From: an uncultured Eubacteriales bacterium
Lineage (GTDB): Bacteria > Bacillota > Clostridia > Oscillospirales > Oscillospiraceae
NCBI GenBank assembly: GCA_900540635.1
Contig: UQGU01000003.1
Coordinates: 1 to 64,000 of the forward strand
Reading direction: 5' to 3'
DNA: 64,000 nucleotides
Shown here: positions 33,754-41,045 of the stretch, one piece after another
How the letters are laid out: each line of letters starts with the position of its first letter
Position numbering within the stretch: the first letter of the stretch is position 1
Notes under the pieces: generated by a model
Told to the model about the DNA's origin: nothing
Seen by the model: only the letters and a program-made list of their open reading frames with translations
The model's database searches: none
Translations under genes and position numbers: made by a program

Positions 33754-34290
33754 TCAGGAATCTTTCGAATCCCATAGGGACGAAAAATGAGCATAATAAA
33801 ATTGCGCCATTTCGGTTTCTTCCTCCAGGATATGATCCCGAATATGATTTGCATGCATTTTCTGCTCGGATGGGTCAATTTCGGAATATCTATGGATCAC
33901 CAGATTGCCTTTGGCCTCTTCCCGCAGAATTTCCTCGTATACGTCCGCAACGATCTCACATTGTGCAACAGGGACATCCTGAGCACTTTCCCAGGTGTGC
34001 CCCTTCGTGTGCGTCAACCCATCTGTGGATTCAAGGCAGTAAAGATAACCCCGCTTTCCCTTGTAGAGAACTTCCAGCTGGTTTGGAAAGCGCTCAAAAT
34101 AATGCTGCTTTCCATCTGCGCGAATGCCCATAGTCACAAAGTTCTCATTTCTGCTTCGGCAGCATACCAAAGCGTAGCACCGATCCTCAGTGAAGTATGC
34201 CACCGGCATGCCGGTAGCGTGAGATTTTGCAGTTGCTTTGATGGTATCCAACCCGGGAACAACAGTGCCATGGTAAAGCATTGTACCCAT
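33754..34290 (-). CDS. Hypothetical protein, MLYHGTVVPGL start
   Basis: A 178-residue soluble protein not firmly recognised. It begins MLYHGTVVPGLDTIKATAKSH and contains FERFPNQLEVLYKGKRGYLYCLES, a conserved-looking core. The N-terminal LYHGT with a following Tyr-rich strand recalls proteins of the ADP-ribosyltransferase / RNA 2'-phosphotransferase fold, but catalytic residues cannot be placed with confidence. GGAGG is eleven bases upstream of the ATG at 34290. It has its own terminator and lies between radA and the spoIIA operon. Confidence 0.65.
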   Translation of the reverse strand: MGTMLYHGTVVPGLDTIKATAKSHATGMPVAYFTEDRCYALVCCRSRNENFVTMGIRADGKQHYFERFPNQLEVLYKGKRGYLYCLESTDGLTHTKGHTWESAQDVPVAQCEIVADVYEEILREEAKGNLVIHRYSEIDPSEQKMHANHIRDHILEEETEMAQFYYAHFSSLWDSKDS

Positions 34291-34335
34291 TGTGTTTCTA
34301 TCCTCCCGATGCATAATAAATCTGCTGCCCGAAGG

Positions 34336-35697
34336 TTACAGCGCCACCTCAATGGCCTCCCGTAGATTGCGGACGCGGTAGACCGTCAATCCTTCCGGAA
34401 TATCCAGCTTTTCGGAGCCGCCTTTGGGGATGATGCACTTTTTGAAGCCCAGCCGGGCAACCTCTCCCAGGCGCTGGTTCAGATGGGAAACCGTGCGGAT
34501 CTCCCCCGTCAGGCCCACCTCGCCGATGGCCGTCAGGTCGTCCGCAACGGGGGCATCCCGGTAGGAGGAGGCCACCGCCAGAGCTACCGGCAGGTCCGCC
34601 CCCGGCTCATCCAGCCGCAGGCCGCCGATGACATTGATATAGGCATCAAAGGCTCCCATCCGCAGCCCTGCCCGCTTTTCCGCCACGGCAAGCAGCAACA
34701 TCATGCGGTTGAAGTCAAAACCGTCGGAAGCCCGCCGCGGCACATTGGCCATGGTCTTGGCAACCAATGCCTGCACCTCCGCCAGCACCGGCCGGGTGCC
34801 TTCCATGACGCAGGCAACGCAGGTGCCGCTGGCCCCCTCGGGCCGCCCGTCCAGCAGCATCTGGCTGGGGTTTGGCACCTCCTCCAGGCCGCTTTCCATC
34901 ATTTCGAAGACCCCGATCTCGTTGGTGGAGCCAAATCGGTTTTTGGCCGCCCGGAGAAGCCGGTAGGAAGAATTGGGGTCGCCCTCAAAATACAGCACGC
35001 AGTCCACCATATGCTCCAACACCTTGGGGCCTGCAATGTTGCCGTCCTTATTGATGTGGCCAACCACAAACACCGTGATCCCCTGGGATTTGCTCAGGTG
35101 CATCATGGTCATGGTGCAGTCCTTTACCTGGGAGACGCTGCCGGGAGAGGAGTCGTTTTCCTCACGGTAGAGAGTCTGGATGGAGTCGATCATCAGGATA
35201 TCGGGTTTCAGCTCCTCCACGGCCTCCAGAATGTCCGAAAGGCGGGTCTCAGAGAGGATATACAGCGATTCCGGAGCTACCCCCAGCCGCTGAGCCCGAA
35301 GCTTCAGCTGCCGCTCACTTTCCTCGCCGGAGACATAGAGCACGCTGCGCCCGGCGCACAGGCTGTTGCAGATTTGCAGCAGCAGCGTAGACTTGCCAAT
35401 ACCAGGAGCGCCGCCCACCAGCACCAGGGAACCTGCCACCGCACCGCCGCCCAGGACACGGTCCAGCTCTCCCATGCCCGTGGAGAAGCGGATCTCCCCG
35501 TCCGTGGTCACGTCCTGAATCCGCTGGGGCTTTCGGCTCTGGCCCACGGGGCTGGATTTCGCCTTACCCGGCAGTGTGGGCTTCTCAATGTGCTCTTCAT
35601 AGGTATTCCAGGCTCCGCAGGCGGGGCATCTGCCCTGCCATTTTGGGCTTTCATTGCCGCAGTTGGTGCAGAAAAATACGGTTTTTGCCTTTGCCAT
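34336..35697 (-). CDS. radA: DNA repair protein RadA
   Basis: A 453-residue RadA/Sms. The N-terminal zinc finger is CTNCGNESPKWQGRCPACGAW. The RecA-like ATPase has Walker A VGGAPGIGKSTLL and Walker B DILMIDSIQTL. The RadA-specific KNRFG motif is in RAAKNRFGST, and a C-terminal Lon-type domain lacks the protease dyad. RadA is a helicase for branch migration. The ATG at 35697 follows CGGAG. It is transcribed from a promoter within the end of cwlD. Confidence 0.96.
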   Translation of the reverse strand: MAKAKTVFFCTNCGNESPKWQGRCPACGAWNTYEEHIEKPTLPGKAKSSPVGQSRKPQRIQDVTTDGEIRFSTGMGELDRVLGGGAVAGSLVLVGGAPGIGKSTLLLQICNSLCAGRSVLYVSGEESERQLKLRAQRLGVAPESLYILSETRLSDILEAVEELKPDILMIDSIQTLYREENDSSPGSVSQVKDCTMTMMHLSKSQGITVFVVGHINKDGNIAGPKVLEHMVDCVLYFEGDPNSSYRLLRAAKNRFGSTNEIGVFEMMESGLEEVPNPSQMLLDGRPEGASGTCVACVMEGTRPVLAEVQALVAKTMANVPRRASDGFDFNRMMLLLAVAEKRAGLRMGAFDAYINVIGGLRLDEPGADLPVALAVASSYRDAPVADDLTAIGEVGLTGEIRTVSHLNQRLGEVARLGFKKCIIPKGGSEKLDIPEGLTVYRVRNLREAIEVAL

Positions 35698-35721
35698 CGT
35701 TTTTATCTCCGATTCTTTGGA

Positions 35722-35761
35722 GCAGCACCGCACAGCAGGTAAAAAAGCGCTGCGGTGCTGC
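35722..35761 (-). promoter_or_regulatory. Hairpin in the radA 5' leader
   Basis: Eleven-pair perfect stem GCAGCACCGCA (35722-35732) with TGCGGTGCTGC (35751-35761), between the radA promoter and start. The loop, read on the minus strand, contains six T residues. It could be an attenuator or mRNA-stability element. Confidence 0.5.
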
Positions 35762-35774
35762 CTTGATTTTCTCC

Positions 35775-35803
35775 ATTATACCAAACCCCGGAAGGCCGGT
35801 CAA
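35775..35803 (-). promoter_or_regulatory. Promoter of radA
   Basis: Minus-strand TTGACC (complement of 35798-35803) and TATAAT (complement of 35775-35780), spacer 17 bases. The -35 overlaps the last codon and stop of cwlD. Confidence 0.85.
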
Positions 35804-36498
35804 CCCAGTTTTGTCCCGACGGCTGCCGCAATCACCGCTGCCATGGCCTTCTGATAATCGGGGGAAGCAAGCTTCGCCTCCTCCTCTGCATTGGAAAGAA
35901 AGCCGCATTCCACCAAAATGGCGCATTTCTGACTCTTTTCCATGAGATAGATTCCCTTTGCGGCCTTTGCCTTTCGGCGGCTTCCGGGATTCAGCGTGGA
36001 AACCAGGGCGGACTGGACCGTCTCCGCCAGCTCCCGGCTGCCCTCTGCCGTGCCATAGAACACCTGTGCGCCGCTGTATTGAGCCTGAGAGAAGTAATTC
36101 TGGTGGATGCTCAGAAGAACGCCGCCGGAGGTCTCATTGACGATGCGCACCCGGTTTTTCAGATCGTCCACCTTTTTCTGGGCAATGGTCTCCCCTTTTC
36201 GGTAAATGGCCGTATCCGTTCGGCGGATCATCTCCGTCCGAAAGCCAAGAAAATGCAGCATATCCTCCAGGCGCAGGGCAATTTCCAGATTGTACCCGCT
36301 TTCCAGCCGCCCCGTGCAGGAGGTTGCGCCCCCATCCTCGCCGCCATGGCCCGCATCGATTATAACCGTATGGGGGCGTTTTACAGGCAACCGGTCAGAA
36401 ATGGCGGAAACCGCCCGGGCACCACCGTAGATTCCCACAGCGGCAAGCCCTGCAATCAGAACGAAACATATGGCCCATAGCCGAAGCCTTCGGAACAT
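35800..36498 (-). CDS. cwlD: Spore cortex N-acetylmuramoyl-L-alanine amidase CwlD
   Basis: A 232-residue Amidase_3-type zinc amidase with an N-terminal membrane anchor (AICFVLIAGLAAVGIYG). Zinc and catalytic motifs are VIIDAGHGGEDGGA, the Glu in SGYNLEIAL, LLSIHQNY and ILVECGFLSN. CwlD removes the peptide from muramic acid so that muramic-delta-lactam can form in the spore cortex. The ATG at 36498 follows GAGGTGG. It is divergent from the cotJ genes, in a sporulation context. Confidence 0.9.
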   Translation of the reverse strand: MFRRLRLWAICFVLIAGLAAVGIYGGARAVSAISDRLPVKRPHTVIIDAGHGGEDGGATSCTGRLESGYNLEIALRLEDMLHFLGFRTEMIRRTDTAIYRKGETIAQKKVDDLKNRVRIVNETSGGVLLSIHQNYFSQAQYSGAQVFYGTAEGSRELAETVQSALVSTLNPGSRRKAKAAKGIYLMEKSQKCAILVECGFLSNAEEEAKLASPDYQKAMAAVIAAAVGTKLG

Positions 36499-36614
36499 CC
36501 GCACCACCTCTGAATACCTTACGGCATTCCCGCGCTGCCTATGCACAGTCGGGCGAATCCTGCATAGTATGACCCGGAATCAGTTTTCCAAATTGAATTC
36601 GAGGAGGAATCCCA

Positions 36615-37061
36615 TTGAATGCCAAGAAACCCGCAGGAAACTATGGGGAGGGTCGCCTGCCCGCCATGGCGCCCCTGGCCAATCCCTATGTGCCCTTCCA
36701 GATCGAAGGTCCTGTCCGCTATGAGCCGAGAAAAGCTATGGTCCGGGGGACTCTGTATCCCGGGTTGGATCTGCCCTTTATGGGCATGGTCAACCAGAAT
36801 AATCTGCCGGTAACGCCCCTGTCTGAGGTGCAGGTCCTCGCCTTTGCCGTCCAGGAGCTGGCGCTGTATCTGGACACCCATCCGGAGGACACGGAGGCGC
36901 TGGAGCTCTATCGGCAGTACCAGCAGCTCTATCAGAAGGTCTCCCAGGCCTATGAGCGGGAGAAACGTCCGCTAAACCACGCCGCGCCCGGACGAGGGGA
37001 TACTTATGCCTGGCTGGACGATCCCTGGCCTTGGGAATATGCCGCAAATAAGGGGGAATAA
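36615..37061 (+). CDS. Fused spore-coat protein CotJA-CotJB
   Basis: A 148-residue protein joining two normally separate coat proteins. Residues 20-60 (LANPYVPFQ, RGTLYPGLDLPFMGM) match CotJA. Residues 68-140 (AVQELALYLDTHPEDTEALELY, ending AWLDDPWPWEY) match CotJB. No stop or restart separates them. The start is a TTG at 36615, seven bases after GGAGG; the nearest ATG is in another frame. The cotJ operon is sigma-E-controlled in Bacillus, and a CATAGTAT near 36563 is only a weak candidate -10. Three bases separate it from cotJC. Confidence 0.85.
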   Translation: MNAKKPAGNYGEGRLPAMAPLANPYVPFQIEGPVRYEPRKAMVRGTLYPGLDLPFMGMVNQNNLPVTPLSEVQVLAFAVQELALYLDTHPEDTEALELYRQYQQLYQKVSQAYEREKRPLNHAAPGRGDTYAWLDDPWPWEYAANKGE

Positions 37062-37064
37062 GCC

Positions 37065-37316
37065 ATGTTTCAGTATGAAAAGAAGCTCCAATATCCGGTA
37101 AGAATTCGCCGTCCCAATCCCCAGCTGGCAAAAATCATCATAACCCAGTACGGCGGCCCCGACGGCGAGCTGGGCGCCAGTCTGCGCTACCTCTCCCAGC
37201 GCTATTCCATGCCCTTTGAGGAGCTCAAGGGCCTATTGACGGATATTGGGACCGAAGCATCGAAACTGTTCCACTCCGATGTTTTCGCATCTGGAATTAG
37301 TTTCTTCATTGCGTAA
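37065..37316 (+). pseudogene. cotJC: cotJC, 5' fragment interrupted by mobile element
   Basis: The first 64 or so codons match the manganese-catalase-like spore coat protein CotJC. It begins MFQYEKKLQYPV, contains QYGGPDGELGASLRYLSQRY, and ends GLLTDIGTE. In full-length CotJC this is followed by E-x-x-H-L-E metal ligands. Here the sequence changes after DIGTE to 20 unrelated codons and a stop. The rest of cotJC is not in the window and should lie at the far end of the element. Only one of the metal-ligand blocks remains, so the fragment cannot be a functional catalase. Confidence 0.9.
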
Positions 37317-38899
37317 GCCCACCGAAAAGGCAATAAATAAAGGTACACACTGATATGCTTGCTGTCTTCAATCACCATTTTATCGAGCAGCTGGGTATAG
37401 ACCTCATCCTCCGCTTCTACGCCGGAGAGAATTTCATTGACTGCGTTTTTGATGGAAATCATCAGCTCTTCTTCCCGCCGAAGAAGCTCCTCCTGCTGGG
37501 ACACACTGGTCAGGAGCGCCTGCTGGGCTTCGATGGCCGCGTCCTGTTTTTCCCGCTCCGTAAGGTATTTCTCTTTGGACATCTCCCCAGAAAGGTATAA
37601 ATCCAGCAGCTTCTCCTTTTTCGCCTCGCAGCCCGCAATCAACCGTCGGGCAGCCTCGGTGTCAACGCCGGACATATCCTGCTGGATGACCAGCTGAATC
37701 ACCTTCAAGAGATTGTCTGTAACCCTACCTTTGTCAAGCCGAAGCTGCCGCATAACCAGGCACATGATATGGATAGCATCCTCATTGCGAATGCCTGGGC
37801 CGGTACAGCCTACTTGGTTTCCGGCAGCATCAATATGGGGCCGTCCGTTCTGGCTGGCTTCGTAGCAGCGCCACCCTTTATAGCGGCTCCCGTCCTTTCT
37901 GGTTTTGTATCGAGCGACATAGCTGGAACCGCAGCATCCACATTTGATTTTCCCTGAAAAGGGATAACGGTTTGAGTGCTTGGATTTCCCTTTCATAGAA
38001 TCGGATCGCTCATCCAGAATCCGATTGGCTTCATCGAACAGCTCTCTGGAAATGATAGGTTCGTGATGATCCTTGAGAATTACGAACTCCTCCTGCCCTT
38101 TGTTGTATTTCTTATCATGGGACAGATAATCAGGAGTATATGTTTTCTTTTGAACCAGATCACCGCAGTATTTTTCATTACGGAGCAGCCGTAGGATAAC
38201 AGTATTAGACCATTCCTTGACCCGCACCGGGTAAATTCCGGCCTCCCGCAGCTCCCTGGCAATCACATGAGTGCCCTTCCCCTCCTGGACAAATTTCTGG
38301 AAAATCAACCGCACTACCTCTGCGCCATCCGGGTTGACGGTCATTTTTCCGTCGGTAACATCATAGCCAAGCATACTTCTCCCGAATACAACGCCCTGCT
38401 CCATCTGTCGCTTCTGGCCCCATTTGACCCGCTCAGAGGTCCTTCGGCTCTCTTCCTGGGCAATGGAGGACATGATGGCCAGCCGCAGCTCCGCATCACC
38501 GTCCAGGGTGTTGATGTTGTCATTCATAAAGATAACACCTACACCCAGCTTCTTAAGTTCACGAGTATAGGAGATGCTGTCCAGTGTATTTCGGGCGAAA
38601 CGGGATATTTCCTTGGTCACAATCAAATCCAGCTCTCCATTCTTGGCGCAGGCAATCATCCGGTTAAAGGCTTTTCGCTTTTTTGTAGTAGTTCCGGACA
38701 GCCCTTCATCGGCAAACACCTCGAAAAGCTCCCATTCCTGGTGGCACTGGATGTACTGGCGGAAATAGCGCTGCTGGCTCTCAAAGGAATTGGCCTGATC
38801 CTCATTGTCCGTAGAAACACGGCAGTATGCGGCAACCCGCTTTTTCGTCTGCTGAAATCGGCGCTCCTGATTCATCAATTCATAGCGATCAATAGACAT
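37202..38899 (-). CDS. Large serine recombinase (integrase)
   Basis: A 565-residue large serine recombinase. The catalytic serine is in AAYCRVSTDNEDQ near residue 28, with the resolvase-domain arginines downstream (SRFARNTLD). A recombinase domain (about 170-290) follows, then a zinc ribbon (CGCCGSSYVARY ... C ... C) and a coiled coil (about 430-500) that controls synapsis. The ATG at 38899 follows GGAG. The last roughly 18 codons (from DASVPIS) are read from cotJC DNA across the attachment site. The integrated and excised forms therefore encode different C-termini. Confidence 0.93.
   Translation of the reverse strand: MSIDRYELMNQERRFQQTKKRVAAYCRVSTDNEDQANSFESQQRYFRQYIQCHQEWELFEVFADEGLSGTTTKKRKAFNRMIACAKNGELDLIVTKEISRFARNTLDSISYTRELKKLGVGVIFMNDNINTLDGDAELRLAIMSSIAQEESRRTSERVKWGQKRQMEQGVVFGRSMLGYDVTDGKMTVNPDGAEVVRLIFQKFVQEGKGTHVIARELREAGIYPVRVKEWSNTVILRLLRNEKYCGDLVQKKTYTPDYLSHDKKYNKGQEEFVILKDHHEPIISRELFDEANRILDERSDSMKGKSKHSNRYPFSGKIKCGCCGSSYVARYKTRKDGSRYKGWRCYEASQNGRPHIDAAGNQVGCTGPGIRNEDAIHIMCLVMRQLRLDKGRVTDNLLKVIQLVIQQDMSGVDTEAARRLIAGCEAKKEKLLDLYLSGEMSKEKYLTEREKQDAAIEAQQALLTSVSQQEELLRREEELMISIKNAVNEILSGVEAEDEVYTQLLDKMVIEDSKHISVYLYLLPFRWAYAMKKLIPDAKTSEWNSFDASVPISVNRPLSSSKGME
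37244..37257. other. Left attachment site of the element (in cotJC)
   Basis: The cotJC reading frame is intact up to about ATTGGGACCGAAG and lost immediately after, so recombination occurred within this stretch. The exact crossover dinucleotide cannot be set without the other end. The serine recombinase gene ends a few tens of bases inside cotJC, the usual position of the integrase at one element end. Confidence 0.75.
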
Positions 38900-38981
38900 G
38901 AAATGCTCCTCCTTTTTTGAAATACTGCAATTTTACGGCAGCCTTTTCAAAAAGTCGAAGGTGCCAATCCTCTGTATGTAA

Positions 38982-39007
38982 AAGCACCGAGCCTAGGCCC
39001 GGTGCTT
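38982..39007 (-). terminator. Hairpin at the end of the 38993 gene
   Basis: AAGCACCG (38982-38989) pairs with CGGTGCTT (39000-39007), with the palindromic GCCTAGGC in the loop, followed on the minus strand by TTTACATAC. The stop codon of the gene lies in the loop. Confidence 0.65.
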
Positions 39008-39196
39008 GCTGCGCTCCTTCGTATACTGCTTTTCAATCTCCGCTACACAGTGCTCCTTTTGCGCATGGGTCAGGAGATTTCGTTTTTCCAGGAAGTAAAG
39101 AATGGATTTCTGCAAGTGAAGCAGGAATTCCGAGTATTGCGGCTCCATCAAATCAGGAACTGGTTCTCCTACATAGACATACTCTTTCGGCTTCAA
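38993..39196 (-). CDS. Small element-encoded protein
   Basis: A 67-residue protein that starts with TTG at 39196 (GGAGG nine bases upstream) and reads MKPKEYVYVGEP. A helical, charged part follows (EFLLHLQKSILYFLEKRN), with a Lys/Arg-rich end. It lies between the MazF-type gene and the recombinase on the same strand. This is the place where such elements carry small accessory or directionality proteins. No family is recognised, and an excision-factor role is only a possibility. Confidence 0.6.
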   Translation of the reverse strand: MKPKEYVYVGEPVPDLMEPQYSEFLLHLQKSILYFLEKRNLLTHAQKEHCVAEIEKQYTKERSKHRA

Positions 39197-39252
39197 CAGG
39201 GCAGACCTCCCCTGCCCTATTCTATTGCGGCACCTCAAAATTCATGCCTTGC

Positions 39253-39780
39253 TTAACGCCCCTTCCGCTTCGTAATTTCATATTCCACGCCCATCCGTTG
39301 ACTGCAATAGGTACAAAGCTCTTTCTCGTTGCTGGCGGGGTTCACCCGTCTCAAAAAATAAGCGCCTGAGCCATAGAAATTATCGGCACAGGCGCTACAA
39401 AGACAGAGTGTCAGTTTTTCCGAGGTGACAGGAATCAGACCAACGCTGATAGCCAACGCATGGTTCAGCCCTCTGCATTCCGTTTCAGAAAGTTTCCCGA
39501 TGTACTGTACCAGACGTTTCTTGTCGATGGTACGAATTTGTTCCAGCATCACCATAGACGGCTGGGCAAGCCCATTCTCAGAGCCTAAATGATAGTGGGT
39601 CGGGAGCTTTGCTTTCGTGCCGATTCTGGTGGAAATAGCCGCAACAATGGTTGTGGGGCTGTGCCGGTTGCCTACATCATTCTGGATGATGACCACCGGG
39701 CGATAGCCGTTCTGTTCAGAGCCAATGCCCGTCCCCAGGTCTGCATAATACAGTTCTCCACGAAGATATGTTCCGTTCAT
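39253..39780 (-). CDS. MazF/PemK-type endoribonuclease with Cys-rich tail
   Basis: A 175-residue protein. Residues 1-115 are a MazF/PemK fold: RGELYYADLGTGIGSEQNGYRPVVIIQND, IVAAIST, and the final strand EQIRTIDKKRLVQYIG. The remaining 60 residues add cysteines in CSAC and CTYC, likely a zinc site, not present in ordinary MazF. MazF proteins cleave mRNA at short motifs. No MazE-like antitoxin ORF is visible in the adjacent gap, so it may be regulated otherwise or use a distant partner. The ATG at 39780 has GGAGG eleven bases upstream. Confidence 0.85.
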   Translation of the reverse strand: MNGTYLRGELYYADLGTGIGSEQNGYRPVVIIQNDVGNRHSPTTIVAAISTRIGTKAKLPTHYHLGSENGLAQPSMVMLEQIRTIDKKRLVQYIGKLSETECRGLNHALAISVGLIPVTSEKLTLCLCSACADNFYGSGAYFLRRVNPASNEKELCTYCSQRMGVEYEITKRKGR

Positions 39781-40287
39781 ATGTTGATTGACCTCCTTAG
39801 TTTATAGGCTTTTCTGCCTATGTAGAAGCCAATTTGTCCTCGACACCCCGGCTCTTTGGGAAGTCGCCAAACGGCTGGCAGCGTACCAGCTCCACGGGAT
39901 GTTCTGCGCCCTCACATGGTTCTCATGTGACCGCCCTCATTGCGTTCCTAGCTGTGACTGGACGGGAGTATCATTGTCCCCACTGCTTGTTATCGCCCTA
40001 CCGGGAGCTGCCCGACAGTCTTAGAAACAGTTTCTCGCTCCGTGCCAGGAAAAGCGGAACAGGCCAAATAAAATTGCTGTGTCCTGATACTTTCTCCGGC
40101 ACATCCCGGCGCAGTTTCTAAAGTGGCTTATGCTCATCGCAATAGCAATAGGAATGTGTTTGACGAATGGGTATTCTTTTTTCAAGCTGCAAATCCGCTC
40201 CTCAAACAGAGAAACAGGTGAAGGATTTAACCCCTTCACCTGTTTGCTCACTTATCGGCTAAAAGTGTAGTCTTGAATACTACTTTT
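39781..40287. other. Intergenic region of the element
   Basis: This 507-base gap holds no gene that can be identified. A 77-codon GTG-start frame at 40021-40251 on the minus strand (MSKQVKGLNPSPVSLFEERI) has no ribosome site and overlaps a hairpin, so it is not called. A perfect 13-pair hairpin occurs at 40212-40245. Confidence 0.5.
40212..40245 (-). terminator. Hairpin downstream of the sigma-like gene
   Basis: AAACAGGTGAAGG (40212-40224) pairs perfectly with CCTTCACCTGTTT (40233-40245), loop of eight. The minus-strand continuation is CTCTGTTTG, moderately T-rich. It lies about 40 bases after the stop at 40288. Confidence 0.55.
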
Positions 40288-40755
40288 TCAGAAAAAATCT
40301 TTGAGCTTTTTCAGTGCAATGTCTACGCTGAATTTGACGGCTCGTTTGGTGCAGCCTTCCATTTCCGAAATCTGTTCGAAGGTATACCCATCAAAGTAGT
40401 ACAGCCACAGACGGCGGCGCTGAATCTCCGGTAGTGTCAAGATTGCCTTATGTAGCTTCTGATATAGGAGCTTTCTGTAAACCTGATCTTCCAGCGGTTC
40501 CGGGGCTGCTGCGGCTCTCTGGTTTAGAGTTCCTTCCGTTAAATCAGAATGCTCATAATGTCGGCTGACCACATTTAGGTGCGATATATCCTCCAATTCG
40601 TATTGATTAAACACGGTATAGAGTTTTTCATCGACCTGTTCTCTATAATAAACCCCTTGACCGTCTGAAAACGAGATGAAATAGCTTCCATCTTCTACAG
40701 AGAGCGCATAGGGGTTGTCTTTGTCCTTCTTTCTTTTCGGATGGGTCCCATCCAT
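40288..40755 (-). CDS. Sigma-70-like regulatory protein of the element
   Basis: A 155-residue protein. Its C-terminal 70 residues resemble sigma region 4: LLYQKLHKAILTLPEIQRRRLWLYYFDGYTFEQISEMEGCTKRAV, a helix-turn-helix of the SigJ/ECF-like type. The N-terminal half is an element-typical extension (DNPYALSVEDGSYFISFSDGQG). Such proteins are found near the integrase of many Clostridial elements and are thought to control transfer or excision genes. The ATG at 40755 is used because GGAGG lies eight bases upstream; the TTG at 40770 would start inside the ribosome site. It diverges from the XRE gene across an inverted repeat. Confidence 0.8.
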   Translation of the reverse strand: MDGTHPKRKKDKDNPYALSVEDGSYFISFSDGQGVYYREQVDEKLYTVFNQYELEDISHLNVVSRHYEHSDLTEGTLNQRAAAAPEPLEDQVYRKLLYQKLHKAILTLPEIQRRRLWLYYFDGYTFEQISEMEGCTKRAVKFSVDIALKKLKDFF

Positions 40756-40763
40756 GTTGGTTT

Positions 40764-40806
40764 CCTCCAATCAATCTGAATTTTGAAGATTCAGGTTGAT
40801 TGGAGG
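40764..40806. repeat. Inverted repeat carrying two opposed ribosome sites
   Basis: Arms 40764-40781 and 40789-40806 pair over 18 bases with one mismatch. Each arm ends in GGAGG read outward. The minus-strand copy is the ribosome site of the sigma-like gene; the plus-strand copy precedes the 19-codon frame at 40816. It could be an operator, or an RNA hairpin that hides the ribosome site. Confidence 0.7.
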
Positions 40807-40815
40807 TGAGCGGCA

Positions 40816-40875
40816 ATGAATTACCGCTGCATTTTTATAGAAATGTCCCCTGTTGGAACATATTTCCGGCTTTAG
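40816..40875 (+). CDS. Possible 19-residue leader peptide
   Basis: ATG at 40816, nine bases after GGAGG, opens a frame reading MNYRCIFIEMSPVGTYFRL and a stop. It lies at the start of the leader of the XRE gene, which begins 170 bases further on. Translation is plausible from the ribosome site alone; there is no family evidence. Confidence 0.3.
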   Translation: MNYRCIFIEMSPVGTYFRL

Positions 40876-40940
40876 GGCGCAATAGGTCTGTCGTCTATAC
40901 TGAAATACAATTTATGACATTGGCGACATCGAATGACCAT
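40872..40940 (-). CDS. Possible 22-residue CxxC peptide
   Basis: On the minus strand AAAGGAG lies seven bases before an ATG at 40940 that encodes MVIRCRQCHKLYFSIDDRPI and ends two codons later. The IRCxxCxKLxF pattern recalls the start of Com-type zinc regulators of Mu-like phages. It may be a truncated remnant. Evidence is thin. Confidence 0.25.
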   Translation of the reverse strand: MVIRCRQCHKLYFSIDDRPIAP

Positions 40941-41045
40941 AAACATACTCCTTTTGTACTTGGAATATATTTCCGTTTCGGATACATTTTGTTGTATTCA
41001 AAGGAAAGGTGTCGTATTGTAGAATATTCACGAGGTGAATTTGGA

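Noticed and set aside
39834..40121. Plus-strand 95-codon frame with CPHC motif
   Set aside because: No ribosome site and no recognisable domain; the CxxC is a single knuckle and could be chance.
40021..40251. Minus-strand 77-codon frame with GTG start in the element gap
   Set aside because: No ribosome site, the start lies in a perfect hairpin, and no family resemblance could be named.
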